Shown here one piece after another: positions 32,701 to 41,454 of a stretch of 64,000 nucleotides of DNA. A program made the translations under genes and the position numbers. The first letter of the stretch is position 1; each line of letters begins with the position of its first letter. The DNA is from JALOLG01 sp963776935 (lineage in GTDB: Bacteria > Actinomycetota > Acidimicrobiia > Acidimicrobiales > Ilumatobacteraceae), in NCBI GenBank assembly GCA_963776935.1, contig CAVZOP010000011.1, positions 114,393-178,392 on the forward strand. Direction: 5' to 3'. The notes beneath the pieces were generated by a model. That model did not search any database. It had not been told where the DNA came from and worked only from the letters and a program-made list of their open reading frames with translations.

Positions 32701-33076
32701 CGCATCATCGGAATCTGGCCCGTCCGATCACCGTGTTTGCGGGTGCGTGCCACCGGCCCGGTGCGGTCTCCATTGCGACGTACACGACGAACGGATCCGG
32801 TCGTCCGCCACTCCGGCGACTACTCCCCCAGAACTGCGCGGTCAGGTCCCTGCTGCGGTCCTCGGATGAGTTTGAGTAATCGTCGTGAGAGCGCCGCGCC
32901 ATGGATGGGACCTTCGGGAAGGTCATGGTCTACTCGGTTCGTCACGAAATCGCAACGCGAGCGTCATCGGACCGACAACAAATGACACGCGTGTAACGCC
33001 CGGGGTCAGCGCGGCGGCGGCGCGATCGACGCCCGAGCAGCATCGGCCAGAGCGACGTTCGAACGACGATCGGCGG
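32701..33076. other. 376-bp intergenic region with one weak small ORF
   Basis: The only candidate is a minus-strand frame 32705-32902 (65 codons, MARRSHDDYSNSSEDRSRDL...), whose stop lies 5 bp before the LysM-protein start. It has no recognisable family, and could be a leader or the displaced true N-terminus of that gene. Otherwise nothing seen. Confidence 0.3.
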
Positions 33077-33168
33077 TGGCGGAGAGGGTGGGATTTGAAC
33101 CCACGGACCACCTTGCAGCGGTCAACGCCTTAGCAGGGCGCCCCATTCGGCCTCTCTGGCACCTCTCC
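33077..33168 (-). tRNA. tRNA-Ser (anticodon GCT)
   Basis: Class II tRNA on the minus strand: acceptor GGAGAGG pairs with CCTCTCC, anticodon stem GCGCC/GGCGT with loop CTGCTAA (anticodon GCT), a long variable arm, T arm GGGTTCAAATCCC, discriminator G and encoded CCA (33077-33079). TAGACT lies 11 bp upstream of the 5' end, as for the tRNA-Arg gene. Confidence 0.95.
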
Positions 33169-33245
33169 CGGAATGCGTGAGTCTAACCGTGACGCGCCGA
33201 GTGCTGACCGGCCGGACACGTACCGCCGACCGCGCCCACGGCGCA

Positions 33246-33251
33246 TAGCCT
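33246..33251 (+). promoter_or_regulatory. TAGCCT -10 box of tRNA-Ser(TGA)
   Basis: TAGCCT ends 7 bp before the mature 5' end of the tRNA, so transcription probably begins exactly at the tRNA. This calibrates the spacing used to call leaderless promoters elsewhere in the window. Confidence 0.6.
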
Positions 33252-33258
33252 GACCGGC

Positions 33259-33341
33259 GGAACGGTGGCAGAGCGGACAATTGCACCCGCCTTGAAAGCG
33301 GGAGGCCGAAAGGCCCGGGGGTTCGAATCCCTCCCGTTCCG
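33259..33341 (+). tRNA. tRNA-Ser (anticodon TGA)
   Basis: Class II tRNA: acceptor GGAACGG pairs with CCGTTCC, anticodon stem CCCGC/GCGGG with loop CTTGAAA (anticodon TGA), long variable arm GGCCGAAAGGCC, T arm GGGGTTCGAATCCC, discriminator G. CCA is not encoded. It is divergent from tRNA-Ser(GCT), 90 bp away. Confidence 0.95.
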
Positions 33342-33780
33342 CGGCGTGCAACCGTCAAGGCTGTAACGGATCGGTGCCGGCGTTCGTTACAACAGACATG
33401 ATCAACGATTCGAGTACGAAGGGCGCGAGGTGCTCGACCGTGGCATGGCGAGGGCACGGCGGACGACTCCGAAGAGTCGACGTAGAGCATCGCGACCGTG
33501 TCGGTGCTGATGAGCGAGGCGGTCGCGATCAGGTTCGTGGGCGCTGATCCGGTCGCCTATCGGGTTCGCCCTGACGGCGACATCGGTATCGCGCATGAGC
33601 TGGGGATCCTCAGCGTCCTCTCCGGCCGGTGCAACACCACCCCGGCCGGAGAGGGCGGCCTCCGTTCGGTTCTCCACGTCGTGGCTCACGGTCGCACCGA
33701 CGCGAGGGGGGCGATGACCGCGTAGGTATCACAAACCATTCCGGATCCGAAGCACATCGACATGGTGGAAGGGTGGTTAT
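33342..33780. other. 439-bp region without a confident gene
   Basis: Small open frames on both strands (for example 33498-33725 plus) show no family features. The one clear structure is the perfect 13-bp inverted repeat at 33617-33654. Confidence 0.4.
33617..33654. repeat. Perfect 13-bp inverted repeat (strong hairpin)
   Basis: CCTCTCCGGCCGG and its exact reverse complement are separated by 12 bp (TGCAACACCACC). No U-run follows on either side. It lies between the tRNA-Ser(TGA) gene and the protease gene and could end tRNA read-through or bind a protein. Confidence 0.65.
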
Positions 33781-34746
33781 ATGAGAACGAGAGTGGTAGG
33801 GCTGTTCGTCGTCGGCGGTCTGGTTGTCGGGATGTCGTCGGGCGCCGGCGCCATCACCTGGGGCAGAGCAGATGTCAACAACGAGTATCCGAACGTGGCG
33901 TCCGTGCGGGGAATCGTCGGGGCGCAGAACGTGGCTCGCATCAGCTGCAGTGGGAGTCTGCTCCACCGGGATGCGAACAAAGTGGTGATCTTGACCGCCG
34001 CGCATTGCACCGATGCGTGGGCGGACGCAATTGCAGCAGGAACCATTGATTCCGTTGGCGTCTCGTTCGATCAGAACAACCAGGTCAATGCGACGACCAC
34101 CGACGCCACCTACTACGTCAGGGGCGGAGTGCCGATCAGTTTCCCCGCCAAGGACGCTCCCTTTGAATCCTTCGATTACGGGCTCGTGGTGTTCTCGCCC
34201 GGTGCCGAGAACACTCTCGGCGAGACGATCCAGGAGCGCTGGGGGGCGCTCACGCCCGTCCAGGTGGCTCCCGATCCGGGATATCTCTCGCGTGTGATCA
34301 GCGGCGTCAGCAACCCGACTCGGAACCTGTCGTTCACCGCTGTCGGCTATGGGACGGGCGAGAAGTTCCCCATCCCCGGGCAGGAGACCGGACCGGCTGA
34401 CCCATCCGGAACCAACACATCGAAGTTCCTCGTTCGGTACATCGCCGATGGCCTCATGTTCGGCGCGCACAACCCTGTCAATGATGTGCTGAGGCTGTCG
34501 ATGAACATCGCCAAGGGTGAGAGCGGCACTTGCAACGGGGATTCCGGAGGCCCGATCTTCTACGCGGACCCAACGCTCGGCCGTGTTCAGGTATCGCTGG
34601 TGTCCGGTGGTGACGCTGTGTGCAGAGCAACGAACACCGGACCTGGGTTCAGCCGTGCGGAAGCCTTTGATTTCATCGCTTGCGGAACGGTCGAGGGAGC
34701 TGTCGGCGCCGTGATGGCTTGTGTCGATGACGTCTTCGAATCGTAG
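33781..34746 (+). CDS. Secreted trypsin-like serine protease (S1)
   Basis: 321 residues. Signal peptide MRTRVVGLFVVGGLVVGM followed by Ala-Gly residues, then a chymotrypsin-fold domain with the full triad in order: His in VVILTAAHCTDAW, Asp in ESFDYGLVVFSP, Ser in GTCNGDSGGPIFYADP. Two cysteine pairs around the His and Ser loops are conserved. It would act outside the cell; the pro-region is short, so it may be active on secretion. ATG 33781. Codons in the first half are slightly less GC-rich than neighbours. Confidence 0.88.
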   Translation: MRTRVVGLFVVGGLVVGMSSGAGAITWGRADVNNEYPNVASVRGIVGAQNVARISCSGSLLHRDANKVVILTAAHCTDAWADAIAAGTIDSVGVSFDQNNQVNATTTDATYYVRGGVPISFPAKDAPFESFDYGLVVFSPGAENTLGETIQERWGALTPVQVAPDPGYLSRVISGVSNPTRNLSFTAVGYGTGEKFPIPGQETGPADPSGTNTSKFLVRYIADGLMFGAHNPVNDVLRLSMNIAKGESGTCNGDSGGPIFYADPTLGRVQVSLVSGGDAVCRATNTGPGFSRAEAFDFIACGTVEGAVGAVMACVDDVFES

Positions 34747-34900
34747 GCCCGGATCGATCGGGACGTGATCGCACCCTGACCGAGTCGTCGGCGGCGTCAT
34801 CGACAGCAGCAACTACGGTCGAGCCACGGATCGGCTTGAAGAACGAAGAACGCCCGCGGGAACACCAGGCCCCTCACGCGACAGCCTCGGAGGAGCCCGC

Positions 34901-36221
34901 ATGAATCGACTCCTGCGCCGCGCTCTGCTCGCGTCGGCAGTCGTCGCAGGCGGCGCCATGTCAGTCACACGCCACGCCGACGGAGGCGATCATGCGTTCC
35001 CCGAGACCGCCGCCGTCGATCCCGTCCCCGCCTCCGAGACCGCCGCACCCCACGACCACGACCGCACCGGCGACGACCGCCCCGACGACGACAACACCGG
35101 GCACAACCGCCCCGACGACGACGACGCCCGGCACGACGACGCCGGGCACGACCAACCCGACGACGACGCCCGGCACGACGACGCCGGGCACAACCGCCCC
35201 GACGACGACGCCGGGCACGACCGCCCCGACGACGACGCCGGGCACAACCGCCCCGACGACGACGGCGGGCACCACCCCGGCCACAACCGCCCCTGTCACA
35301 ACGGGTCCGGACACGTCCGACCCCTTGCCCGGCGGCGTCGCTCCGCCACCAGCGTCATCTCCCGAACCAGGCGGCGTGATCCCGGAGCTGCCGATCATCC
35401 CGTCGGCTGGCGGCGACTACGTTCCGCCGGGAGCGGCGTTCGATCCGCCCCGAGCACCAGCCGGCTCGAGGGTGATTTCGGCGCCGGACCGAACCGTCGC
35501 CGGCGGGAGGGAATCCGCCGGGACCCCGCGAGCCGCGACGGACGCACGCTCGAGGCCACCCCTCGACGAGCTGGACACCGCGAGCATGGACGAACTCACG
35601 AACGCGGCCGCCGAGGAGGGCGATTCGGGTGATGGCCGGGAGTCCGGTGCGACTGCCGACAGCCAGTTGGATCCGCTCGGCGACTTCGAGCGCGGTCGCG
35701 CATCGTTCAGCCTCGCCGGCGTGCTACTCGCGATGACCGTCGCATCGATCATGATCGTTGTGATCAGACGCGCCGTCGCCAGGCGTCGTGAACCGGAGGA
35801 AGCGTTCGATCAGATCTGGTGGGTACCCGTGGACCGCGAACCGGCGGACGCAAAGCCCGGGACGGAACAACACGATCAGGTGGCGGTGGATGCGCGACCT
35901 CGGCGGGCACCCAGTCGCGCACAGGCGGGCGCGCTTCCGACGCGACGAGGACCTCGGGAGCGGGCGGCGGCGAACGCTCGGCCCCGGCAGGTACCGCGAG
36001 ACGCCCCACGCCGGGGCGCACCGAGGCAACCGCGACTCGACGTCGGAGGACCTCCGAGTGCGGTTGCGGGCGGCAACGGGACGGCGTCGCAGAACCGAGC
36101 AGTGCGCCCCACCCGAGTCCAGGGCCAGTCGAAGCTCGAGCAGCCGCCAGCCGAGAACAAACCCCAGCCGCTGGACCGCCGGTGGCTCACGCGGCTACCT
36201 GTGAGGAAGGCCGATTCGTAA
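34901..36221 (+). pseudogene. Thr/Pro-rich repeat membrane protein, frameshifted after the signal peptide
   Basis: ATG 34901, behind a GGAGGAG site, opens a signal-peptide-like N-terminus (LLRRALLASAVVAGGAMSV). Near 34990 the useful frame changes to the one running to 36221. That frame has a TTTPGTTAPTTT repeat region (35041-35290), a Pro-rich segment (PLPGGVAPPPASSPEPGGVI), a membrane helix (FSLAGVLLAMTVASIMIVVI) and a basic, disordered C-terminus. It resembles cell-wall-spanning anchored proteins with a mucin-like stalk. No catalytic domain is visible. Slippage in the repeats may also contribute to the frame problem. Confidence 0.6.
35041..35290 (+). repeat. Minisatellite coding for TTTPGTTAP repeats
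   Basis: Imperfect tandem units of 12-27 bp built from CCGACGACGACGCCGGGCAC and close variants encode the Thr/Pro stalk of the protein at 34901-36221. Length polymorphism between strains is expected. Confidence 0.75.
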
Positions 36222-36361
36222 CGCATTTCATCTCGCCCAACGCAGGCCGCCGGCTGTGCAGCCGGGAACCGTCAACAGGCGGAAGAACGCAGTCTCGACC
36301 GGCGCACGGCCGCTACGTGACCGGTGTGGTTCGACTCGGACTGCTGCCGAGGACTCGAGCC

Positions 36362-37300
36362 TCAGACCCCCGCCTTGATCAGCACCACCTCGGCTTCGGG
36401 ATCGATCGGCGGCGGCGCGAACTCCGCGTTGACAGCGAGCAGAGTTCCACCGCTGCGCGCCAGGGTTGTCGCCGTCTCGAACAGCGGGCTCGTGATCGTG
36501 TCCACGATCTCGCCTGTGGTGAGATGGTCTCGGAGCCGCACGACGGCGATCTGGTTGACGCCGGTCTGCCCGCCGTTCTGCAGCACGAGCAGCTTGCGAC
36601 CCACGAGCAAGATGCCGTCGCCCGTCGGAACCGTGGCGCCGCCGAGGTCGATTTCGGCACTCGTGCCCGTTCGAGCATCCACGGTGTACAGCGTGCCCTT
36701 GGCGCTGTTGACGACGATGAGTGTGCGACCGTCGCTGGTCGCCTCGATGCCGTTGAGGTTGAATCCGGTCACGAACTCCGAGGCCGGTCCGCTCAGCGTG
36801 ATCGTTTCGGGCTGACCGATCTCGCCCTGCTTCGACACGGGCACACGATAGATCACAGGCGACAGACTGTTCGTGAAGTAGGCCGCGTCCCGAGTGACCA
36901 CCACGTCGTTGATGAACGATGGCGAGGTCGCGAGAGTCAGCGCGACGATGCCGTCGCCGGTCTCGAGGTCGTACACAGCTGCTTGTCCGGTCGCGGCACC
37001 TGACACCCAGAGCAGACCGCGACGCAGATCTGCTTTGAGCCCGGTCGCCGCACCGACCAACGGCTCATCGACGAAGACCTCACTCACTCCCTCTCGAATG
37101 TCACCGCGAGCAACGCGGCCGTCGAGACGCGAACCGGCGTAGAACGTTGCGCCTCGGCCCGACGCCACACCCTCACCAGCGAAGCCTTCGGGGAGATCGA
37201 TCGTCTCCGGTCGTTGAGCAGACGCTGGGCTGGCCACGACGGCGGCAGATGCGAGAACCGCGGTGGCGATCACGGCCACGAGCTTGTACCGACGATTCAT
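36362..37300 (-). CDS. Secreted SMP-30/gluconolactonase-like beta-propeller protein
   Basis: 312 residues. A signal peptide (YKLVAVIATAVLASAAVVAS, cleavage near SASAQ) precedes a six-bladed propeller-like repeat: GRGATFYAGSRLDGRVARGD, GLKADLRRGLLWVSGAATGQ, INDVVVTRDAAYFTNSLSPV, GIEATSDGRTLIVVNSAKGT and TGDGILLVGRKLLVLQNGGQ. The fold matches SMP-30/superoxide dismutase-like secreted proteins; metal ligands (Glu/Asn/Asp) cannot be assigned with certainty. ATG 37300 follows GAGGAGG. It is monocistronic, between two small minus-strand genes; the function is unknown. Confidence 0.75.
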   Translation of the reverse strand: MNRRYKLVAVIATAVLASAAVVASPASAQRPETIDLPEGFAGEGVASGRGATFYAGSRLDGRVARGDIREGVSEVFVDEPLVGAATGLKADLRRGLLWVSGAATGQAAVYDLETGDGIVALTLATSPSFINDVVVTRDAAYFTNSLSPVIYRVPVSKQGEIGQPETITLSGPASEFVTGFNLNGIEATSDGRTLIVVNSAKGTLYTVDARTGTSAEIDLGGATVPTGDGILLVGRKLLVLQNGGQTGVNQIAVVRLRDHLTTGEIVDTITSPLFETATTLARSGGTLLAVNAEFAPPPIDPEAEVVLIKAGV

Positions 37301-37400
37301 GAGCAGAACCTCCTCATGTGCGCCCGCGGCTCCAAATTATTCGTCGATCCGTGAGATGTCCCCGCGGGGACCATCGCTAGCTAGCTCGCGGTGTTGGCGC

Positions 37401-37958
37401 TCACTGGCCGATCCGTCCGTCGATCCGCTCGCGCAACAGGTCGGCGTGACCGGTGTGGCGGGCGTACTCGTGGATCATCTCGACCAGCACCTCACGCAGC
37501 GAGATCGGTCCGCCGCCGCTGCCGTGCTGGTTCAAGGGATCGTCGGCGGTGATGTCGAGACTGGGCGCCTCGGCCACGAACCGCTCGGCGAAGTCAACCT
37601 CCGCTCGCCATGCGGCCCACGCCTCCGCAACCACTTGGGGGTCGGGGACGGCACCGTCGAAATCACCGTCACGGTCGGTGTCGGAACAGAACAGGCGGGG
37701 CACGTCCTGGCCTGCCATCGTAACCCGGAACGTCCCACGCTCGATCTCGGCCAGGTGTCGCACCAGCCCCAGGAGCGACATCGTCGAGGGTTCGACCGAT
37801 CGCCGCGCCATCTGCTCGGCATCGAGACCCGAGCACTTCATCTCCAACGTGAGGCGTACGCACCGCAGGGCCTCGACCAGCGTCGTTCGCTCGTCACCCA
37901 ACGTCGGTCCGTTCTCACGCGGGTCGTCGTCGGACGGGTTGCCATCCGCGGTGAACAT
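37401..37958 (-). CDS. DinB-like (DUF664) protein
   Basis: 185 residues. ATG 37958 begins MFTADGNPSDDDPRENGPTL. The DinB four-helix bundle follows with RTTLVEALRCVRLTLEMKCS, SLLGLVRHLAEIERGTFRV and the metal His pair in EMIHEYARHTGHADLLRERI. The family includes mycothiol- and bacillithiol-dependent enzymes such as maleylpyruvate isomerase; in Actinobacteria many are mycothiol S-transferases. The reaction here is not determined. Confidence 0.82.
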   Translation of the reverse strand: MFTADGNPSDDDPRENGPTLGDERTTLVEALRCVRLTLEMKCSGLDAEQMARRSVEPSTMSLLGLVRHLAEIERGTFRVTMAGQDVPRLFCSDTDRDGDFDGAVPDPQVVAEAWAAWRAEVDFAERFVAEAPSLDITADDPLNQHGSGGGPISLREVLVEMIHEYARHTGHADLLRERIDGRIGQ

Positions 37959-38115
37959 GTCGGCGCGTCGGGTCGTGGCCACTCCCGCAACTATCGCAAT
38001 GCGCGTGTCCGCTTCCCAAGCAAGTAACGACACCTGCACGCGATTGTCAGGCGTTGGCCCGTTGCCGGGCGGCGATCGTCTCTGAGGTCTGAACGACGCG
38101 ACCTGTGGCGGTGCG

Positions 38116-38571
38116 TCAATCTCGTTCGACGCGGCGCAGTGGGACGCCGGGCCGCCACACCTCGATGAGCAGGCGGTCGCCGGCGTCTGTGAGCCTGGTC
38201 AGCACCACCTCGTCGAGATCGGCTCGGAACAGCTGACCGGTCGTCTCACCCTCGAGCTCACCGACGAGCACCGCGCGACCGGCCACCTTGGCTTCGCCGG
38301 TCCATCCGGACGGATCACCTTCGGGCGGGTCGGCGGTCGGGCTGTGCAGGGCGAACCGGGGATCGCGGACGAGATCGGCTCCCTTTCGAGCATCCGGCAT
38401 CGACCCGAACGACAGCTCACCGCCGTCGAACTCCACCTCGATGCCCGAGATCCTGGGCGACCCATCGGTGCGCAGCGTGGCGATCGTCTTGTGCTTGCCG
38501 GCGTCGAACAGGGCACGCACCCGTGCGGCGAAGGCGGGCTCCTCGCGCTCGAAATCGTTCCACGTGGTCAT
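38116..38571 (-). CDS. Pyridoxamine 5'-phosphate oxidase-like (split-barrel flavin) protein
   Basis: 151 residues. Split-barrel fold: FAARVRALFDAGKHKTIATL, RTDGSPRISGIEVEFDGGEL, DARKGADLVRDPRFALHSPT and a C-terminal VLTRLTDAGDRLLIEVWRPG. The family binds FMN or F420; many actinobacterial members are F420-dependent reductases. ATG 38571 (MTTWNDFEREEPAF) is chosen over the upstream ATG because the extension is not conserved. Close to a methyltransferase gene on the same strand. Confidence 0.8.
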   Translation of the reverse strand: MTTWNDFEREEPAFAARVRALFDAGKHKTIATLRTDGSPRISGIEVEFDGGELSFGSMPDARKGADLVRDPRFALHSPTADPPEGDPSGWTGEAKVAGRAVLVGELEGETTGQLFRADLDEVVLTRLTDAGDRLLIEVWRPGVPLRRVERD

Positions 38572-38635
38572 CCACACAGCATGGCCGAGTCGACGCACTG
38601 TCGTTCCGACGTCGCTGGGTCATCGGCTGCGAGGG

Positions 38636-39241
38636 TCAGGCGTCGATCCAGGCGGTCAGGAGCGGGTGACGATGCGGCCGATCGATGCGGATCACGCCGT
38701 GCGGTGGGTGTCCGACTGCCGTGAGTTCGTCGAACAGCCGGCGCGGTGACCCGCCGGAGTCTGTGTACGAGCTGAGGATCAGCCGACCGCCGGGCGCGAC
38801 GAACTCTTCGAGCAGCCGGTCGACCAGGGCGCCCAGACGATCGTCGGGAACGGCGTCGTCGAGCGCAGTGACGTACCGGAATCGCGTCGGCGGTGCCCAG
38901 GACATCACCGAACCGGTCCAGATCGCCCCTGCCAAATCGGGATGGAGCGCCCGGGCCAGGTCGGCGACCCGAGGCAGGACCTCCAACCCGTGCGGGGCGA
39001 TCGTGATGCCCCGCTCGGACACCCAGCGCGGCAGCGTCACCAGCAGGTGGCCATTGGCGCACCCCACGTCCAGCCACGTGCCGTCGGCATCCATCGGAAC
39101 GGCGAGGTGTTGACGCTTGGCGCGCCATTGTCCGTCCGACAGATCCGACGAACCGGAGCCACCAGGACCTGCCCCGGCGGCCACGTACGCATCCTCGAGC
39201 AGCACCGCCGTGCGGCGATCCCAGTCGTCATATGCGCTCAC
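38636..39241 (-). CDS. Class I SAM-dependent methyltransferase
   Basis: About 201 residues. The core has motif I WLDVGCANGHLLVTLPRWVS, then GLEVLPRVADLARALHPDLA, FRYVTALDDAVPDDRLGALV and motif III-like VAPGGRLILSSYTDSGG. GTG 39241 starts the typical VSAYDDWDRRTAVLLEDAYV; ATG 39283 would add 14 residues. The substrate is unknown. A divergent open frame begins about 50 bp away on the plus strand. Confidence 0.78.
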   Translation of the reverse strand: MSAYDDWDRRTAVLLEDAYVAAGAGPGGSGSSDLSDGQWRAKRQHLAVPMDADGTWLDVGCANGHLLVTLPRWVSERGITIAPHGLEVLPRVADLARALHPDLAGAIWTGSVMSWAPPTRFRYVTALDDAVPDDRLGALVDRLLEEFVAPGGRLILSSYTDSGGSPRRLFDELTAVGHPPHGVIRIDRPHRHPLLTAWIDA

Positions 39242-39292
39242 CTGGACATCCTCGCCTCGGGGGCTGGGCGGATCATCACCCATGCTCCCAGC

Positions 39293-39529
39293 TTGCCGAA
39301 TGCTCCTGTCCTGCGCCAGATCCGCCGCCGTCTGCCGCCGACGACGGTTCCGGACGCCGATCCGGTGATCCCTCCGTCGGCCGACCTGGACTGGCTGTCC
39401 GACGACGCCGGGATCGAACGGACCTCGTTGACGGCGGAAGCGGCGCTCGGGGCGGAGTTGCCGTTGTTCTCGCTCGTCACGACTCCGGACGGCAACACGC
39501 TCGTCGTGGGGAGCGGCGCGGCACGATGA
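39293..39529 (+). CDS. Possible small hypothetical protein
   Basis: A 78-codon frame (TTG 39293: LPNAPVLRQIRRRLPPTTVP...) ending TTPDGNTLVVGSGAAR has a protein-like composition and overlaps no real gene. It lacks a canonical start or clear ribosome site and matches no family I know. It occupies most of the 423-bp gap between the methyltransferase and the ferredoxin genes. Confidence 0.3.
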   Translation: MPNAPVLRQIRRRLPPTTVPDADPVIPPSADLDWLSDDAGIERTSLTAEAALGAELPLFSLVTTPDGNTLVVGSGAAR

Positions 39530-39664
39530 CATCCGGTCGCGACAATGTGGGCCAGTGACGGAACCCGCGTCGAGGATCTCACGGGTGGCGCGGGCATCGT
39601 GCCAGTCATGTTGCGGCAAGCGGGCGCGACGGGGGTAGACCTGTCATGACAACAAGGAGGCCCG

Positions 39665-40060
39665 ATGAGCGGCATCGCGATCATCACCGAGGCGTGCATC
39701 GAGACGAAGGATCGTGCGTGCGTCGACGTGTGTCCCGTGCAGTGCATCTACGAGTTCGATCCGGTGAAGAACATCCTGTTCTCCGAAGTCGAAGCCGGTA
39801 GCGGGGTCACCGAGAACACGCACACACCGAACCCCGACGCCGTCGCCATCTTCGGTGACACCATCCTCTACGTGCACACCGACGAGTGCACATCGTGCAC
39901 CGCCTGCTACCAGCCCGACGTCTGCCCGGTCGGCGCGATCTACTCCGAGGAGCGGGTGCCCGACGGCACGCCGCGGTCGTCGTACAACGCCACTGACACG
40001 GGCAAGGGTCACGATCACACGTTCTTCGTCCAACTCAGCCGAGACGTGTTCGCCGACTGA
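39665..40060 (+). CDS. 7Fe/8Fe-type bacterial ferredoxin
   Basis: 131 residues. The first cluster region reads EACIETKDRACVDVCPVQCI with a spacing fitting a 3Fe-4S or 4Fe-4S site, and the second is TDECTSCTACYQPDVCPVGA (CxxCxxC...CP). A segment of about 45 residues inserted between the two cluster motifs is longer than in classical ferredoxins and is typical of an actinobacterial subfamily. It is a cytoplasmic electron carrier. ATG 39665 has an AAGGAGG site 8 bp upstream. It stands alone. Confidence 0.88.
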   Translation: MSGIAIITEACIETKDRACVDVCPVQCIYEFDPVKNILFSEVEAGSGVTENTHTPNPDAVAIFGDTILYVHTDECTSCTACYQPDVCPVGAIYSEERVPDGTPRSSYNATDTGKGHDHTFFVQLSRDVFAD

Positions 40061-40167
40061 CAGGGCTGCTCGTCAGTCGCGCACGGGGAGAGTGATCGGC
40101 AGGGGCCGTTCACGTCGACGGGACGGAGTCGTTCGGTCCTGGCTCGCGGCGAACGTGGCCGTTCGGT

Positions 40168-41454
40168 TCAGACGTTCACATGAACCAGGTCCTCGAGCTC
40201 GTGGACGAGCGCGTCGCTCGCGGCGTCCCGGCGGATCGCCCCGCCGAGGTGTTCAGCGGCAGTCCCGTAACCGGGGGTATCGAGGAGTCGTTGGACCGCG
40301 GTCGCGATCTTCGTTGGCTTGGCGGACCGTCGGAGGGCGATCCCCGCACCGCGCGAGGTGATGCGCCGGGCGTTGTCAGCCTGGTCACGTCCGTGCGGGA
40401 GCACGACCATCGGAACGCCGGCGGCCAAGGCCCGAACCACAGTGCCGTGTCCGCCGTGGGTGACCACAGCCGAGGCGCGGCGCAGGATCGCCGAGTGCGG
40501 GGCGGCCGTGACGACGGTGACGTTGGCGGCCGCCCCGATCGTGGCCGGATCGATCGCCGGGCCGGTCGTGACGATCGCCTGCAGGGGCAGCGTGGCCAGG
40601 GCGTCGACGATGCGCTGCAGGCAGTCGACGTGGTCCTGAAAGGTGGTGGAGAGGGCGACAAGGACGAGCGGCCGATCGTCGGTGGGCGGCGTCCACGTCA
40701 CGGCGTTGGCCCACTCGGGATCGTCGAGGATCGCGCCGACATAGCGGACGTTGGCGGGCAGGTCGCCAGGGAAGTCGAAGTCGGATGACGTGAGTACGAG
40801 CTCGCGGCGGGCGCGGTGCACCTGATCGAAGAACGAGCCGATCGGATCGAGTCCGAGCGACGTCCGCAGCTCGTTGAGCTCGGGCACGCCTTTGTCCCAC
40901 TGCCGCATGGTCATCGACGTGATCGCCCGGTCCCTGGCACGGCCGAGTGGACCCTTGGCGGGCGCCAGCCCGAGTCCGAACGGCGGAACGCCGGGTGCGG
41001 GTAGCAGGTAGGCGTTCGGGAACAGCACGTCGAACGGCACATCGGCAGCCTCTGCCGCGGCCATGGCCCCGATGGCGAAGAACGAGCAGACGACGAGGTC
41101 CGGCCGGACGTCGGCGATGGCTGAGGTGACGTCCGCGGCGTAGGCGGGCGCCGGCCCGACGAACTGGCGCTCGCGCAACCGGGCGAACAGCGCCAACGGG
41201 CTCTTGCACTCCCAGTCACGGTACGGGTCGTCATCGGGATGGCGGCTCGCCCGGTTCGGCGCCTCGATCCACGGGCGAAACGTCGCCCCCGTCGATCGCA
41301 CATCGGCCAGCATCGAGTCCTCGGCGAGGACCGTGACGTGGTGGCCGCGTTCGACGAGACGGCGAGCTGTCCCGAGCTCGGGAGGTACCGTCCCTCCTCC
41401 GTCGACGAGCGCGAACAGGTAACGGCGCGGGGGTTGGGATGTGGGCTCGTTCAC
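40168..41454 (-). CDS. GT1-family UDP-glycosyltransferase (macrolide/UGT type)
   Basis: 428 residues. N-terminal acceptor domain: FALVDGGGTVPPELGTARRL and GHHVTVLAEDSMLADVRSTG. The C-terminal donor domain shows the UGT signature VTAAPHSAILRRASAVVTHG, then GHGTVVRALAAGVPMVVLPH, GRDQADNARRITSRGAGIAL. These enzymes glycosylate small hydrophobic molecules. Overlap of its start (ATGA) with the upstream tetR gene indicates one operon under TetR control, likely induced by the molecule to be glycosylated, a detoxification logic. Confidence 0.88.
   Translation of the reverse strand: MNEPTSQPPRRYLFALVDGGGTVPPELGTARRLVERGHHVTVLAEDSMLADVRSTGATFRPWIEAPNRASRHPDDDPYRDWECKSPLALFARLRERQFVGPAPAYAADVTSAIADVRPDLVVCSFFAIGAMAAAEAADVPFDVLFPNAYLLPAPGVPPFGLGLAPAKGPLGRARDRAITSMTMRQWDKGVPELNELRTSLGLDPIGSFFDQVHRARRELVLTSSDFDFPGDLPANVRYVGAILDDPEWANAVTWTPPTDDRPLVLVALSTTFQDHVDCLQRIVDALATLPLQAIVTTGPAIDPATIGAAANVTVVTAAPHSAILRRASAVVTHGGHGTVVRALAAGVPMVVLPHGRDQADNARRITSRGAGIALRRSAKPTKIATAVQRLLDTPGYGTAAEHLGGAIRRDAASDALVHELEDLVHVNV

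Noticed and set aside
33498..33725. 75-codon plus-strand ORF after tRNA-Ser(TGA)
   Set aside because: No ribosome site or family, and it spans the strong hairpin at 33617-33654.
35041..35290. Short regular repeats as a CRISPR array
   Set aside because: Units are contiguous, lack unique spacers and code for a Thr/Pro stalk.
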